Shown: positions 8,988 to 21,600 of the stretch, piece after piece | Layout of the letters: each line of letters starts with the position of its first letter | Numbering within the stretch: position 1 is the stretch's first letter | From: Desulfobacterales bacterium | Lineage (GTDB): Bacteria; Desulfobacterota; Desulfobacteria; Desulfobacterales; UBA2156 | DNA: 32,259 nucleotides | Reading direction: 5' to 3' | Assembly (NCBI GenBank): GCA_027025555.1 | Contig: JALVQN010000139.1 | Coordinates: 1-32,259, forward strand | Translations under genes and position numbers: made by a program | The notes under the pieces: generated by a model | What the model was told of the DNA's origin: nothing | Databases searched by the model: none | What the model saw: only the letters and a program-made list of their open reading frames with translations

Positions 8988-10394
8988 ATGAAAACGAAAG
9001 CCTTGCCAAAGAAAAAAACCCGTGCACCCCTCTTTCACAAGCCGCCTGTCGTTGTTCTGTTTTCGTTTTTTCTTCTTTTTCCCTTTTCTTTGGGCCATGC
9101 GGCCCCCCGGCGGGAAATGCCCGTCGTGAAGGCGGTCCGGCGGGTGGCTCCTGCCGTTGTCAACATCAACTCGGAGTATGAGGTCCGCGCCCGGCGCAAT
9201 CCCTTTTCCGGTTTTGCCCTGGACCCTTTCTTCGATTCCTTTTTCAGGGATTTCTTTGAACCCGGCTTCGGGCGGCGCTACAAACGCACCAGCCTGGGTT
9301 CCGGCGTCATCATCGATGGAAAAGAGGGATTCATTCTCACCAACGCCCATGTCATCGCCCGCTCCGGGAAAATCTCGGTGACCTTGATGGACGAGCGGGA
9401 GTTCGAGGCCGCCATCGTGGGGGCGGATCCGGATTCCGACTTGGCCATACTGCGGGTGGACTCCAAAGAGGTGCTCCCTTCCATCCGGATGGGAACCTCC
9501 GCCGACCTGCTCATCGGTGAGCCGGTGATCGCCATCGGTAATCCCTTTGGGTTCAGCCACACGGTCACCACCGGTGTCATCAGTGCGTTGCACCGCAGCA
9601 TCCGCACCGAAGACCGGGTCTATTTGGATTTCATTCAAACCGACGCCTCCATCAATCCGGGCAACAGCGGGGGGCCGCTTTTGAACATCGAAGGGGATTT
9701 GATCGGGATCAACACCGCCATTTACGCCAAGGCACAGGGAATCGGATTCGCGATTCCCATCGATCATGCCAAGCGGATCGTTGAGGACCTTATCCGATAC
9801 GGAGAAGTGGTCCCGGCCTGGTTCGGCCTGGTGGTGCAGGACATCGACGCGCGGATCTCCGGGTATCTGGGCCTTTTCCGCAACACCAGAGGGGTGCTGG
9901 TGAAAGGGGTGGAACCGAAAAGCCCGGCCGAAGAGGCCGGACTCAAAAAGGGGGATGTGATCCTCGCCGTGGGCGACCAAAAAGTCCCCTCCACACGGGC
10001 CTATCGCGCCGCCGTCAAGCAGGTGGCGCCGGGCGCGCGCGTTGCCGTTCGCCTTTTCAGGAAAAACAAGGAGATAACGCTTTTTTTAAAAACGCGCGCC
10101 TTTCCCAAAGCGTTGGCGGAAGCCCTGGGCACCAAGCTTTTGGGCATCCGCGTGAAGAACCTGCCTTCAAAGGACAAATCGCTCACCGGCGTGGTCATCA
10201 CGGAGATTGATCCGCGGTCTCAACTGGCCCGCATCGGCGCCCGCCCCGGGGATGTTATTCGGCAGATCGATGAAATTGCCATAAAAAATGTCGATGATTT
10301 CAAGAAGGCCGTCGTCCAATACCGACAGAAGCCGTCGGTGGTGATCCTGTTGCAACGGGGCGACCAGGGATATTACATCACCGTGAAACTCTGA
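8988..10394 (+). CDS. htrA: Periplasmic Do/HtrA-family serine protease
   Basis: A 468-residue protein with a basic N-terminus and a hydrophobic segment (about 20-36), then GHAAP, consistent with a signal peptide or anchor. The trypsin-like domain has the catalytic triad His121 (TNAHV), Asp151 (SDLA) and Ser227 (GNSGGP). Two PDZ domains follow (about 280-370 and 385-468). This is the DegP/DegQ architecture: a periplasmic protease/chaperone that degrades misfolded envelope proteins and is often stress-induced (known). It stands alone on the plus strand between minus-strand genes. The start has only a weak ribosome site (GGA 7 nt upstream). Confidence 0.95.
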   Translation: MKTKALPKKKTRAPLFHKPPVVVLFSFFLLFPFSLGHAAPRREMPVVKAVRRVAPAVVNINSEYEVRARRNPFSGFALDPFFDSFFRDFFEPGFGRRYKRTSLGSGVIIDGKEGFILTNAHVIARSGKISVTLMDEREFEAAIVGADPDSDLAILRVDSKEVLPSIRMGTSADLLIGEPVIAIGNPFGFSHTVTTGVISALHRSIRTEDRVYLDFIQTDASINPGNSGGPLLNIEGDLIGINTAIYAKAQGIGFAIPIDHAKRIVEDLIRYGEVVPAWFGLVVQDIDARISGYLGLFRNTRGVLVKGVEPKSPAEEAGLKKGDVILAVGDQKVPSTRAYRAAVKQVAPGARVAVRLFRKNKEITLFLKTRAFPKALAEALGTKLLGIRVKNLPSKDKSLTGVVITEIDPRSQLARIGARPGDVIRQIDEIAIKNVDDFKKAVVQYRQKPSVVILLQRGDQGYYITVKL

Positions 10395-10516
10395 AGGCTT
10401 CTCGGCCCCTGATCCCCTTTCTTCTTCCTGTGGCCTGTTCCAGGGGTGCTCACAGGGCCCTGCGGCGCGGGCCGGGCCATTATGGATAAGGGGTCTGCCC
10501 GCGCACGAAAGGCTTT

Positions 10517-11434
10517 TCATTCGGGAAGGGTTGCCTTCATCCCCTTTTCGGCGTTCCCCCGGATAACCTTGCAGATGGAAACCTTGCCTTTCACCTTGAC
10601 CGCCTCGATCTTTCCGGAAATCTCCATTTCCTGATCCAGGACCTCTCCGGTATTGGGATCGCGGATGAGGGTCAATCGTCCCACATCAAAGACCTGCCCC
10701 TTGCTGACCCCTTCCCGGGTTCCCCTGTTGAGATAGACCTTCTTTCCCCTGACCATGATGACATCCCCGGTCCAGGGAATCTCTTCCAGTTTGGCAACGA
10801 GAAAGGCGACCCCTTCATCCACGGCCTTTTCAATGGCCTTTCCAGCGTTGGTCTTCTTGAACCCCCCGATGTCCCCGGAAAAGCCGCCCTTGGAAATTCC
10901 CAAAGAAAGGCCGGTCTTGGTGATCTTGCCGTAACACTTTTTCGAGGCAAGGACCTGGCCGGTACTCGAGTCGACGATATACATGATGGCGTTGACTTCG
11001 GCGGTGCCCCCACCGGCACCGATCCGAAAGCCCTTAAATCCGATCCCGCCTCTTCCGCCGCTGGTCCCGGGTTCGAAATGGGTGATATCGCCCTTAATGA
11101 GAAGCTGTGCCGGGGTCATCTGGCCGGTAACCACCTGTTTGCCGCCGCCCGCCGTCCGGCCGCTCGCCGCCAGATCCTGCTCGGCCATGGCCTCGCGACG
11201 CATCTCTTTTTCCCCCAGCACGATGAACCTGCCGGTGGCATTCAGGCTGTCCGTCAGGACGGCGCCCCAGGCATCCCCCAAATCCCATTGCCCGTGCCAT
11301 CCCGAGCGGTTTTTAAACTGGGTCACCATGATGGAATAGCGCATCCCCTTCTGCGCTGCCAGGCCGACACCGGCCGCGACCATCATCGCTGTGATAAAAA
11401 TCGTGACTGTCTGGATCATCCGTTTTGCTGTCAT
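10517..11434 (-). CDS. CsgG-family secreted protein with a FlgT-like C-terminal domain
   Basis: A 305-residue protein from the ATG at 11434, which has a clear GGAGG site 5 nt upstream. An in-frame start at 11500 lacks one. Residues 1-27 look like a signal peptide (VGLAAQKG), without the lipobox cysteine found in classical CsgG. The middle (about 30-215) matches the CsgG/HfaB fold in outline: an 'adjust to a named effector' N-strand, a Thr/Ser-Leu helix, a GRFIVLGE motif and IMYIVDSSTGQVLASKK. The C-terminal part (from about 225) has GKKVYLNRGTREGV, like the FlgT C-terminal domain. The exact function is unknown; an envelope or secretion accessory role is inferred. There are no curli genes nearby. 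Confidence 0.75.
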   Translation of the reverse strand: MTAKRMIQTVTIFITAMMVAAGVGLAAQKGMRYSIMVTQFKNRSGWHGQWDLGDAWGAVLTDSLNATGRFIVLGEKEMRREAMAEQDLAASGRTAGGGKQVVTGQMTPAQLLIKGDITHFEPGTSGGRGGIGFKGFRIGAGGGTAEVNAIMYIVDSSTGQVLASKKCYGKITKTGLSLGISKGGFSGDIGGFKKTNAGKAIEKAVDEGVAFLVAKLEEIPWTGDVIMVRGKKVYLNRGTREGVSKGQVFDVGRLTLIRDPNTGEVLDQEMEISGKIEAVKVKGKVSICKVIRGNAEKGMKATLPE

Positions 11435-11548
11435 GCCGTCCTCCGATTTAAAAGATGCATCTGAAGCAACTTTCACCCCACTTGGACCGTCTTTTATCAC
11501 AAGGAAAGGTCCCTTGCCCAGGCAAACCTGAAGGTGTCGGCAAAAAAA

Positions 11549-13426
11549 TCAGGTGCGGATTCGACGGGGTATCGCAAGGCTGAGATAAGAGTCGCCCTCT
11601 TCGGCCATCAAGCGCTTTTGCACCATCATCTTCAGAAACGAGAGCCCTTGTTCTTTGGATACGCCTTTAAAACGGGAAAAGATCTCTTGAAGGCTGCGCA
11701 CAGTATCGCAATACAAATAGATTGACCGGGAGGTTCCTTCCAATCGATGCGTCAGTGTCGGTGCATGGGGTCGCCGCTGCTGAATCATAAGAAAGGATCC
11801 GCCGTCCAAAAAGCTCAAAATAGGACCTTTCTCCGCTTTTCTGCGGAGGTGTTCGTAGTCTTTCTTCCATTTGATGACCCGTTCCTTCACGGGGCGCCAC
11901 AGGCGCCGTTGATGTGTCCGGTCCCCCCGGTAGGTTTGGATCATCAATGGGAGCGCCTTCGTCATCGCCTTCGGAAACAGGTATCCGTAGTTGGGGTGAT
12001 TCTTTATTCCCGAAACACCGAACGCCCCGGGATCCTCCCAGACCGGGCTTCCCCTTCCAAGCCAGAAGCCGACCGTCCGCAACGGGCGGAAGGGCAGTGC
12101 GAATTCCAAGAGTCGCAGGGTCTCTTCCACATCGGCTTGTTTGCTGGACGGGAAATACAAAATCAGGTTGGAAAGGCTGGTGATGCCCAGCGCCTCGCAG
12201 TGCTTCATGATCTCCAGATTCTTCAGGGCGGTGGTGCCCTTGTTCATTTTCCTAAGCAAGGGGGTGCTCAGGGCTTCGATTCCGATTTGAACCTCCCTTA
12301 CACCGGCCCTTTCCATCCTCTCCAGAACCCCTTTCGGCGTATCGGGCCGAATTTCACAAAAGAGATGATACTCCTTTCCCCGGGAAGCCAGGGTTTCAAA
12401 CAGCGTCTTCGACAGGCCCGGAGAAAGGATATTGTCCGTGAATGCCAAGGAAAGAATCCGGTGCTTTTCACTGAGATGGTCCACTTCCCGGGCCGCCTGA
12501 CGGGACCCCTTGGATCGATAGCCCCGCCATTGGAGGTTCAGGTTGCAAAAGGCACATCCCCGGCGCCCGCCGCGGGGCCCCTTTGTCTGACGGTGCCACC
12601 AACACCCCCTTGAGCCCTCCACGGGAAGGATGGGGAAGAAGCGACGCGTTACAGGCAGCCCTTTAAGGAGGGCAAAATAGTCGTCGTAATCGGGAGGGGG
12701 CAGGTCTTTCAGGTCCGGTAACTGATCGAACCCAAACACTTCTTCGTCTTTCGTGGATGTGGCTTTCGACAAGACCCCTCTGACCGAAGGAATACGCGGG
12801 GGCATCTTTTTCGGGTCAATCAAGTATTCCAGGATGCGGCCCAGCGGACGCTCGCCTTCTCCGTTGACCAGGAAATCGATTTCTGGAAAAAATTGAAACA
12901 GGGCTTCTCCGGAAAGCCCTGAAAAGGAAGACCCGCCCAGGACGATCTTGATTTGAGGCCTCCTTTTCTTGATTTGCCGGATGAAATATAAAGAGGCGCT
13001 GAGCTGGCACAGACAGGCGGAAAGACCCACCACATGAAGCGATTCAAGGGAAATTCCGTCAAGAATCTTCTCCGTAATCTTTTGAATCCGCTCTACAATC
13101 TGTGAAAAGGGTATCTTTTTGACCCGGGCGTTTTCGGATGCATGCCGTTTGAACAGGCGTCCGGCCGCCTCTTTTTTTTCTGGAAACATGAGGGCGGCGT
13201 AAATGGGTTCGGCAAGCCATGTCCGCTCGGAAAGCCCCTGATAGAGCGGATAGCCGATGGATGCGGCCACCTCCAGGTAGGCGTGGTAAGCCTTTACCTG
13301 AAGGCGGGGAAAACAGGTTTCAAGATAGGCCTTGAGGGTGGCAATCTGTATGGACGGCCTGTTGTAAAGGGGCCAGGGGGGAGAAATGAGGGCCACCCCA
13401 AGAGGATCGGGACTTTCGGACTTCAC
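11549..13426 (-). CDS. B12-binding radical SAM protein of the RiPP-maturation C-methyltransferase type (TIGR03975-like)
   Basis: A 625-residue protein. The N-terminal part contains a cobalamin-binding-like Rossmann region (about 125-205, with VLGGSSFSG and DFLVNGEGE). A radical SAM domain starts at SRGCWW (272-277). Family members have EGSRGCWW...C-FC-LN with seven residues between the first two cysteines. Here C275 and C291 are separated by 15 residues (Cx15Cx2C, third Cys C294) because of a Lys/Arg/Gly-rich insertion. Later motifs (VQIGIEALS, LGITSLSNLILYFP) fit the family. Members methylate unactivated carbons in ribosomal peptides, but no precursor peptide is visible here, so the substrate is unknown. 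It sits 16 bp after the cyclophilin-like gene, the last of a dnaN-led run. Confidence 0.82.
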   Translation of the reverse strand: MKSESPDPLGVALISPPWPLYNRPSIQIATLKAYLETCFPRLQVKAYHAYLEVAASIGYPLYQGLSERTWLAEPIYAALMFPEKKEAAGRLFKRHASENARVKKIPFSQIVERIQKITEKILDGISLESLHVVGLSACLCQLSASLYFIRQIKKRRPQIKIVLGGSSFSGLSGEALFQFFPEIDFLVNGEGERPLGRILEYLIDPKKMPPRIPSVRGVLSKATSTKDEEVFGFDQLPDLKDLPPPDYDDYFALLKGLPVTRRFFPILPVEGSRGCWWHRQTKGPRGGRRGCAFCNLNLQWRGYRSKGSRQAAREVDHLSEKHRILSLAFTDNILSPGLSKTLFETLASRGKEYHLFCEIRPDTPKGVLERMERAGVREVQIGIEALSTPLLRKMNKGTTALKNLEIMKHCEALGITSLSNLILYFPSSKQADVEETLRLLEFALPFRPLRTVGFWLGRGSPVWEDPGAFGVSGIKNHPNYGYLFPKAMTKALPLMIQTYRGDRTHQRRLWRPVKERVIKWKKDYEHLRRKAEKGPILSFLDGGSFLMIQQRRPHAPTLTHRLEGTSRSIYLYCDTVRSLQEIFSRFKGVSKEQGLSFLKMMVQKRLMAEEGDSYLSLAIPRRIRT

Positions 13427-13442
13427 GTTTTAAAAAAGGCCG

Positions 13443-13856
13443 TCAGGGTTTTAGCGGTGCGACTCGGATGAAAGCGCCGCTTTGGACCTCTTTAAGGACC
13501 CGCACGTCTTGATCCATGGTTCCAAAAACATTGACCGGAGAGTATGCCCGGGGCCGATCCGAAGTGCTCGCCGGTGTGGGGCCGAAGAAAATGCAAAAAG
13601 CCGGTCCCTGGGGCCAATATCCCAGATCCCCCACGTCCACCTCTTCCCGGGCATTTTCTTCCAGATCCATCTTAACGGGAATCGAAAAATAAATTTCTTC
13701 CCCCCACACTTCAACACGTCCTTGAACGGGAAGTATTTTCAGGATCCCGCCTGCCGTGGGGGTGTCGAAAAGCGTCGCGGTGAGCGTCTTTCCTTCCAGG
13801 GCGATTTGGATCTTTTGCACGGGTTTTGCGCTCCTTACTGTTTTTGAGGGCCTCAT
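13443..13856 (-). CDS. Cyclophilin-like fold protein (DUF369/TM1367 type)
   Basis: A 137-residue protein from the ATG at 13856. That codon overlaps the stop of the upstream thymidylate synthase gene as ATGA (13853-13856); an ATG at 13868 is the alternative. The sequence has the hallmarks of the small cyclophilin-like family: LFDTPTAGGILKILP, WGEEIYFSIPV, ENAREEVDVGDLGYWP and FCIFFGPTP. Structures of this family resemble cyclophilin, but isomerase activity is not established and the role is unknown. The overlap with the upstream gene and the 16-bp gap to the radical SAM gene point to co-expression with both. Confidence 0.85.
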   Translation of the reverse strand: MRPSKTVRSAKPVQKIQIALEGKTLTATLFDTPTAGGILKILPVQGRVEVWGEEIYFSIPVKMDLEENAREEVDVGDLGYWPQGPAFCIFFGPTPASTSDRPRAYSPVNVFGTMDQDVRVLKEVQSGAFIRVAPLKP

Positions 13857-14644
13857 GTTTTCAGGCATCGGAGTTTGGCCAACTCCTCCGCATAGCCGTA
13901 CAGATGCAAGCCTTTGCTCTCGACGATCATACCGCCGTCATTGACGCCGATCTCTGCGGCCATGTATTCTTTGAGGTTTTGGATGGCCGCCAAGTTGGCC
14001 GGCAAGCCGTTCCAGAGATCCCAGGATCGAAAATAGACGAAGAAGTAAAGGGCGCCGTCTTGAATGCGCGTGTCGATATGCCTTAGACAGGGGGGATCCA
14101 CAAGGGTATGATCCGAGGGGTGGGCCACCTGGAGGACAAGCTGGTTGTTCCGTTGGCCGAAACGACGGTAGGTGTCGATCACCCACTCGATCTGATTTAT
14201 AAAAAGCGTCTCACCTTCCCGAAACACCACCTTGCCGTCTTCTTCCCGTTTGTCAACAATCTCCTGCCGGTTTTCATTCCACCAGTTCAGTTTTTCGCCG
14301 GTGATGGGAACCCGGGTGAGCCGCTCCCCATAGGTATACGATTCTCCAGGTTCCCGCCTGGGAGACATGAGGTACTCGATGTAGGCCCGGTCATATCCCG
14401 GACCCCCGTAAATATAGTCCTGTTCCACGGGATTGGGGATGCCGCAGGTAGGCGGAATATCCGGAATCAGGGGTTGGGTCCCCGGATATTGAACGTGTCC
14501 GATAAAATAATCGTATTCCAAGCGGGTCTGGCCGGCATAGGAGCCCCGATCAATCTGAAAGCGTCTTCCCCTGTCCAAGATGTCATGAACCGCCTGGAAC
14601 CATAGATCCGGAAGGTCTCTGGCATAGATTGTATGGATGTTCAT
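13853..14644 (-). CDS. thyA: Thymidylate synthase (ThyA superfamily, archaeal-like)
   Basis: A 263-residue protein of about the E. coli ThyA length but with low overall similarity. The active-site set is complete and correctly spaced: nucleophile C186 in PPCL, R206-S207-x-D209, N217, and H247-x-Y249. The spacings equal those of E. coli C146, R166, S167, D169, N177, H207 and Y209. N217 (rather than Asp) favours dUMP over dCMP as substrate. The predicted reaction is dUMP plus methylene-THF to dTMP plus dihydrofolate, in the cytoplasm. It follows gyrB after 48 bp and overlaps the next gene by ATGA. The N-terminal third (YPGTQPLIPDIPP, YGGPGYDRAYIEYLM) resembles the archaeal form; this affinity is from memory. 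Confidence 0.83.
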   Translation of the reverse strand: MNIHTIYARDLPDLWFQAVHDILDRGRRFQIDRGSYAGQTRLEYDYFIGHVQYPGTQPLIPDIPPTCGIPNPVEQDYIYGGPGYDRAYIEYLMSPRREPGESYTYGERLTRVPITGEKLNWWNENRQEIVDKREEDGKVVFREGETLFINQIEWVIDTYRRFGQRNNQLVLQVAHPSDHTLVDPPCLRHIDTRIQDGALYFFVYFRSWDLWNGLPANLAAIQNLKEYMAAEIGVNDGGMIVESKGLHLYGYAEELAKLRCLKT

Positions 14645-14692
14645 GCTGTTTACACCCCCAGGGCACGCACTGAAAAACGATGCATTGAAGAA

Positions 14693-18240
<3,548 letters not shown>

Positions 18241-18661
18241 GGTCCATTTCCTTTAATTGAGTAACATGAAATTAAATATGGACGTGTGAAAAGAGCCATT
18301 AAGAATAGAACCTTTTGATATTATTATTTTTTTATAGAAATGAATCCACAAAGGCCTGTTTATTCAAAGTCGATATCCCACCGGTTATCAACATCGTTTT
18401 CTTTCATGTTTAAAACCGCCTTCACTATCGACAAAATCCTTTTCGGATATTCACATTTTTTCAAAAGACTCCCCGCTTCCCCGCTCAAAACACTATATGT
18501 TGTATTTATTTAAAATAATAATGGCATATATACTGAAAAAGAAAAGATATCAAGGACTTTTTCTTTTTCCCGGAAAAGGCCCCGAAAGCTCCGGCTTGAC
18601 ACCCCCTTCCCTGTTTTTTACGTTTGTCTCAAGAGATTCGATGAAGTAAAGAGACCCTCAT
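18241..18661. other. AT-rich divergent intergenic region, candidate replication-origin element
   Basis: No gene is visible in these 421 bp. The region is clearly more AT-rich than its flanks, especially 18311-18345 and 18490-18540. It contains DnaA-box-like 9-mers on the plus strand: TTATCAACA at 18385-18393 and ATATTCACA at 18447-18455 (one mismatch each to TTATNCACA), and GAATCCACA at 18342-18350 (two mismatches). Its location upstream of dnaN and near a parS/rpmH cluster fits an origin, but no perfect box or tight box cluster is present. It also holds the promoters of dnaN and of the helicase gene. Confidence 0.4.
18596..18624 (+). promoter_or_regulatory. Candidate sigma-70 promoter of the endonuclease Q-helicase gene
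   Basis: A perfect -35 TTGACA at 18596-18601 is followed after 17 bp by TACGTT (18619-18624), a poor -10 element. It is 38 bp upstream of the ATG at 18662. The -35 is convincing and the -10 is not. Confidence 0.4.
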
Positions 18662-21600
18662 ATGAAATTTTTTGCGGACTTTCACATTCATTCCAAATAT
18701 TCCAGGGCAACGTCAAAAAACCTCGATCTCGAACATATCTATGCCGCGGCTCAAAAGAAGGGCATCAGCGTCATTGCCACTGGAGATTTTACGCATCCCG
18801 CCTGGTTTTCAGAAATCAAGGAAAAGTTGGTTTATTCGAAAAACGGCCTTTTTCAACTCAAAGAGGCTGTTTTAAAAGGGATGGACCTTAAGGTTCCCGT
18901 TTCCTGTCGGCAGCCCGTCTATTTTATTTTATCTTGTGAAATCAGCAATATATATAAGAAAGACGGCAGGGTCCGGAAGAATCACAACCTGGTCTTGTTA
19001 CCGGATATGGAAAGTGCCGAATCTTTTATTCACAAGATGGAAAAAATCGGCAATATTCATTCCGATGGGAGACCGATTCTCGGGCTGGATGCCCGGGACC
19101 TTCTCGAAATCGTTTTAGAAACGTCGGAGTCGGCATTTTTAATACCGGCACACATTTGGACACCCTGGTTTTCCCTTTTTGGTTCCAAGTCGGGTTTTGA
19201 CAGCCTCAAGGCGTGTTTCGAGGACCTTGCACCCCATATCTTTGCCCTGGAAACCGGGCTTTCTTCGGATCCCGAGATGAATTGGCGCGTCTCCGATCTG
19301 GATGATTTGGCTTTGGTTTCCAATTCCGATGCCCATTCCCCTGAAAAGATTGCCAGAGAAGCCAATGTGTTCGACACCGAGATCTCATTTTCCGGAATTC
19401 GCTCGGCCCTTTTGGAAAAAAACGGGATCACCTTCAAGGGAACCCTTGAATTCTTTCCTGAAGAAGGGAAGTATCATCTGGATGGACATCGCAAGTGCGG
19501 GATTCGTCTGCACCCCGAGGAAACACGAAAGAAACAGGGGCGCTGCCCGGAATGTGGAAAACCTTTGACACGGGGCGTACTCCATCGGATCATGGAGATC
19601 GGGGATCGGAAAAATCCAAAAAAACCCGAGGGCGCCCTGCCCTTTCATCGGTTGTTGCCCCTGGCCGACATTTTATCCGATGTGCTTCAAGTGGGGGCGT
19701 CTTCAAAAAAAGTGGCAATCGCCCAAAAGCGATTGATCGAAAAATTCGGTCCGGAATTGAACATCCTCCATCAAATTCCCCTGGACGCCTTGAAGGATGA
19801 GGAAGTGCCGCTCCTTGGAGAGGCCCTGCGCCGGGTCAGAAACGGGGAAATTTTCATTCAACCCGGATATGACGGTCAATTCGGCACCCTGAAAATATTT
19901 TCCGATTTGGAACGCAGAAGGCTTTTGGGCCAAAGGTCTTTATTTGCTTTTTCTGCACAAGAAAAAACAGACGCTTTAAAAGATAAAAGTCCTGTCTTTC
20001 CGGGAAGAAAAACGCAAAAGATAGCCATCGAAAAAAAAGATGGAAGAAAAGAAGACGCTTATGTCCAAAAGAAAAGGAACCTGGTGAATCCCGAGCAAGA
20101 AAGGGCGATTCATCGGGATCCCGGGCCGATCCTCGTGATTGCGGGGCCGGGTACCGGAAAAACACACACGTTAATCCAAAGAATCCTTAATCGAATCCTT
20201 TCCGACGGTGTGCTCCCAGAAACGATTTTGGCCGTCACCTTCACCCAAAAAGCCGCTGCAGAAATGAAAGAACGGATCAGCCGCGCCCTCAAGGCCCCGA
20301 GCGCCCCCCATATAGGCACCTTTCATGCCTTTTGCCTGGATGTCCTGAAAGAATGTGCTCTAAAGAGGGGGGAATCCGTATCGGTGATCGATGAAAACGA
20401 CCGCCGATACCTGATTTCCGATGCCGTAAAACTCCATCCGGCATCGGCAAAGAGCGGAAGAATCCTCGTGGACGACGTTTTAAAAGAGATCGTCTTCATG
20501 AAACAACACATGCCTTGGCAAAAGGAAGTACCCGTTCGAAAAAGGACAACAATCGATCCCCCCATTCTGATGGAAATTTTTCAGACCTACCAAGCGCTGC
20601 TTCGGGTGCAGCGTCTCATGGATTTTGAGGATCTGATTTCAAAGACGGTTTGTTTGTTTGAAACCCGAAAAGACGTCCGGCATACCGTTCAACAAAAGTT
20701 TAAGCACCTTTTCATCGATGAGTTTCAGGATATCAATCAAGCCCAATATCGCTTGATCCGACTCCTTTATCCCAAGACGGATCCTTCGAGAGATCTGTTT
20801 GTCATCGGGGATCCCAATCAGGCCATCTATGGATTCAGGGGATCTGATGTGAAGTTTTTTCATCGTTTTTCCAAAGATTATCCGGAAGCCACGATTGTTC
20901 GGTTGGTTCAAAATTACCGGAGCACCAAGATTCTATTAAGCGCATCGAAACAGGTGCTTCGGTCGCCCTCAAAGACACCGAAGGACGTCCTGCCGCCGGT
21001 GAATTTATTAAAAGCGGCGAAGATCAACATCAGCGGGTATTCAGATGAGGGAAAGGAAGCCGAAGGGATCGCCGAACGGATCGAAGCGCTGGTTGGCGGG
21101 AGCGGATATTTTTTCGTGGATTCTGGAAAAAGCGAAAGGCACCGGGAAGAAAACCTGTGGGCCTTTTCAGACATGGCTGTACTCTTTAGAACCCACCGCC
21201 AGGGCGAAGAGATCGCTAAGAACTTTGGAAAGCTCGGCATACCGTATCAGTTTGTAAGGAAAAAGGCCTTGATGAATGAAGCAGCGGCCGGTGTCTTTTC
21301 CGTGCTGAAGATGGCGCACCAAAGAGGCACCTTTGCCGACATGGAGCGCGCTTTCAAAGCCGTGGGATTCAAAATTGGCAAAAAGGCGCTTTTGGACTTT
21401 AAAATCCGGTGTCTGAAAGAAAAAATAAGTACATGGGACTTGCTCACGCATCTGTTTCACGGCGCATCAAGGGAAAAGCTCAACGCTCCGACAAAACGCC
21501 TTTTGCTCGGATATGGAGAACTTGAAAAAATTAAAAGAACGATTTCGGGACTTACCCTCAAAGAACAGCTCCTTTTTCTTTCAAAGGCGTATGGATCTTT

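Noticed and set aside
11435-11548. Possible RiPP precursor gene beside the radical SAM gene
   Set aside because: This gap contains no short frame with a ribosome site or leader-core look. The only other adjacent gap is 16 bp.
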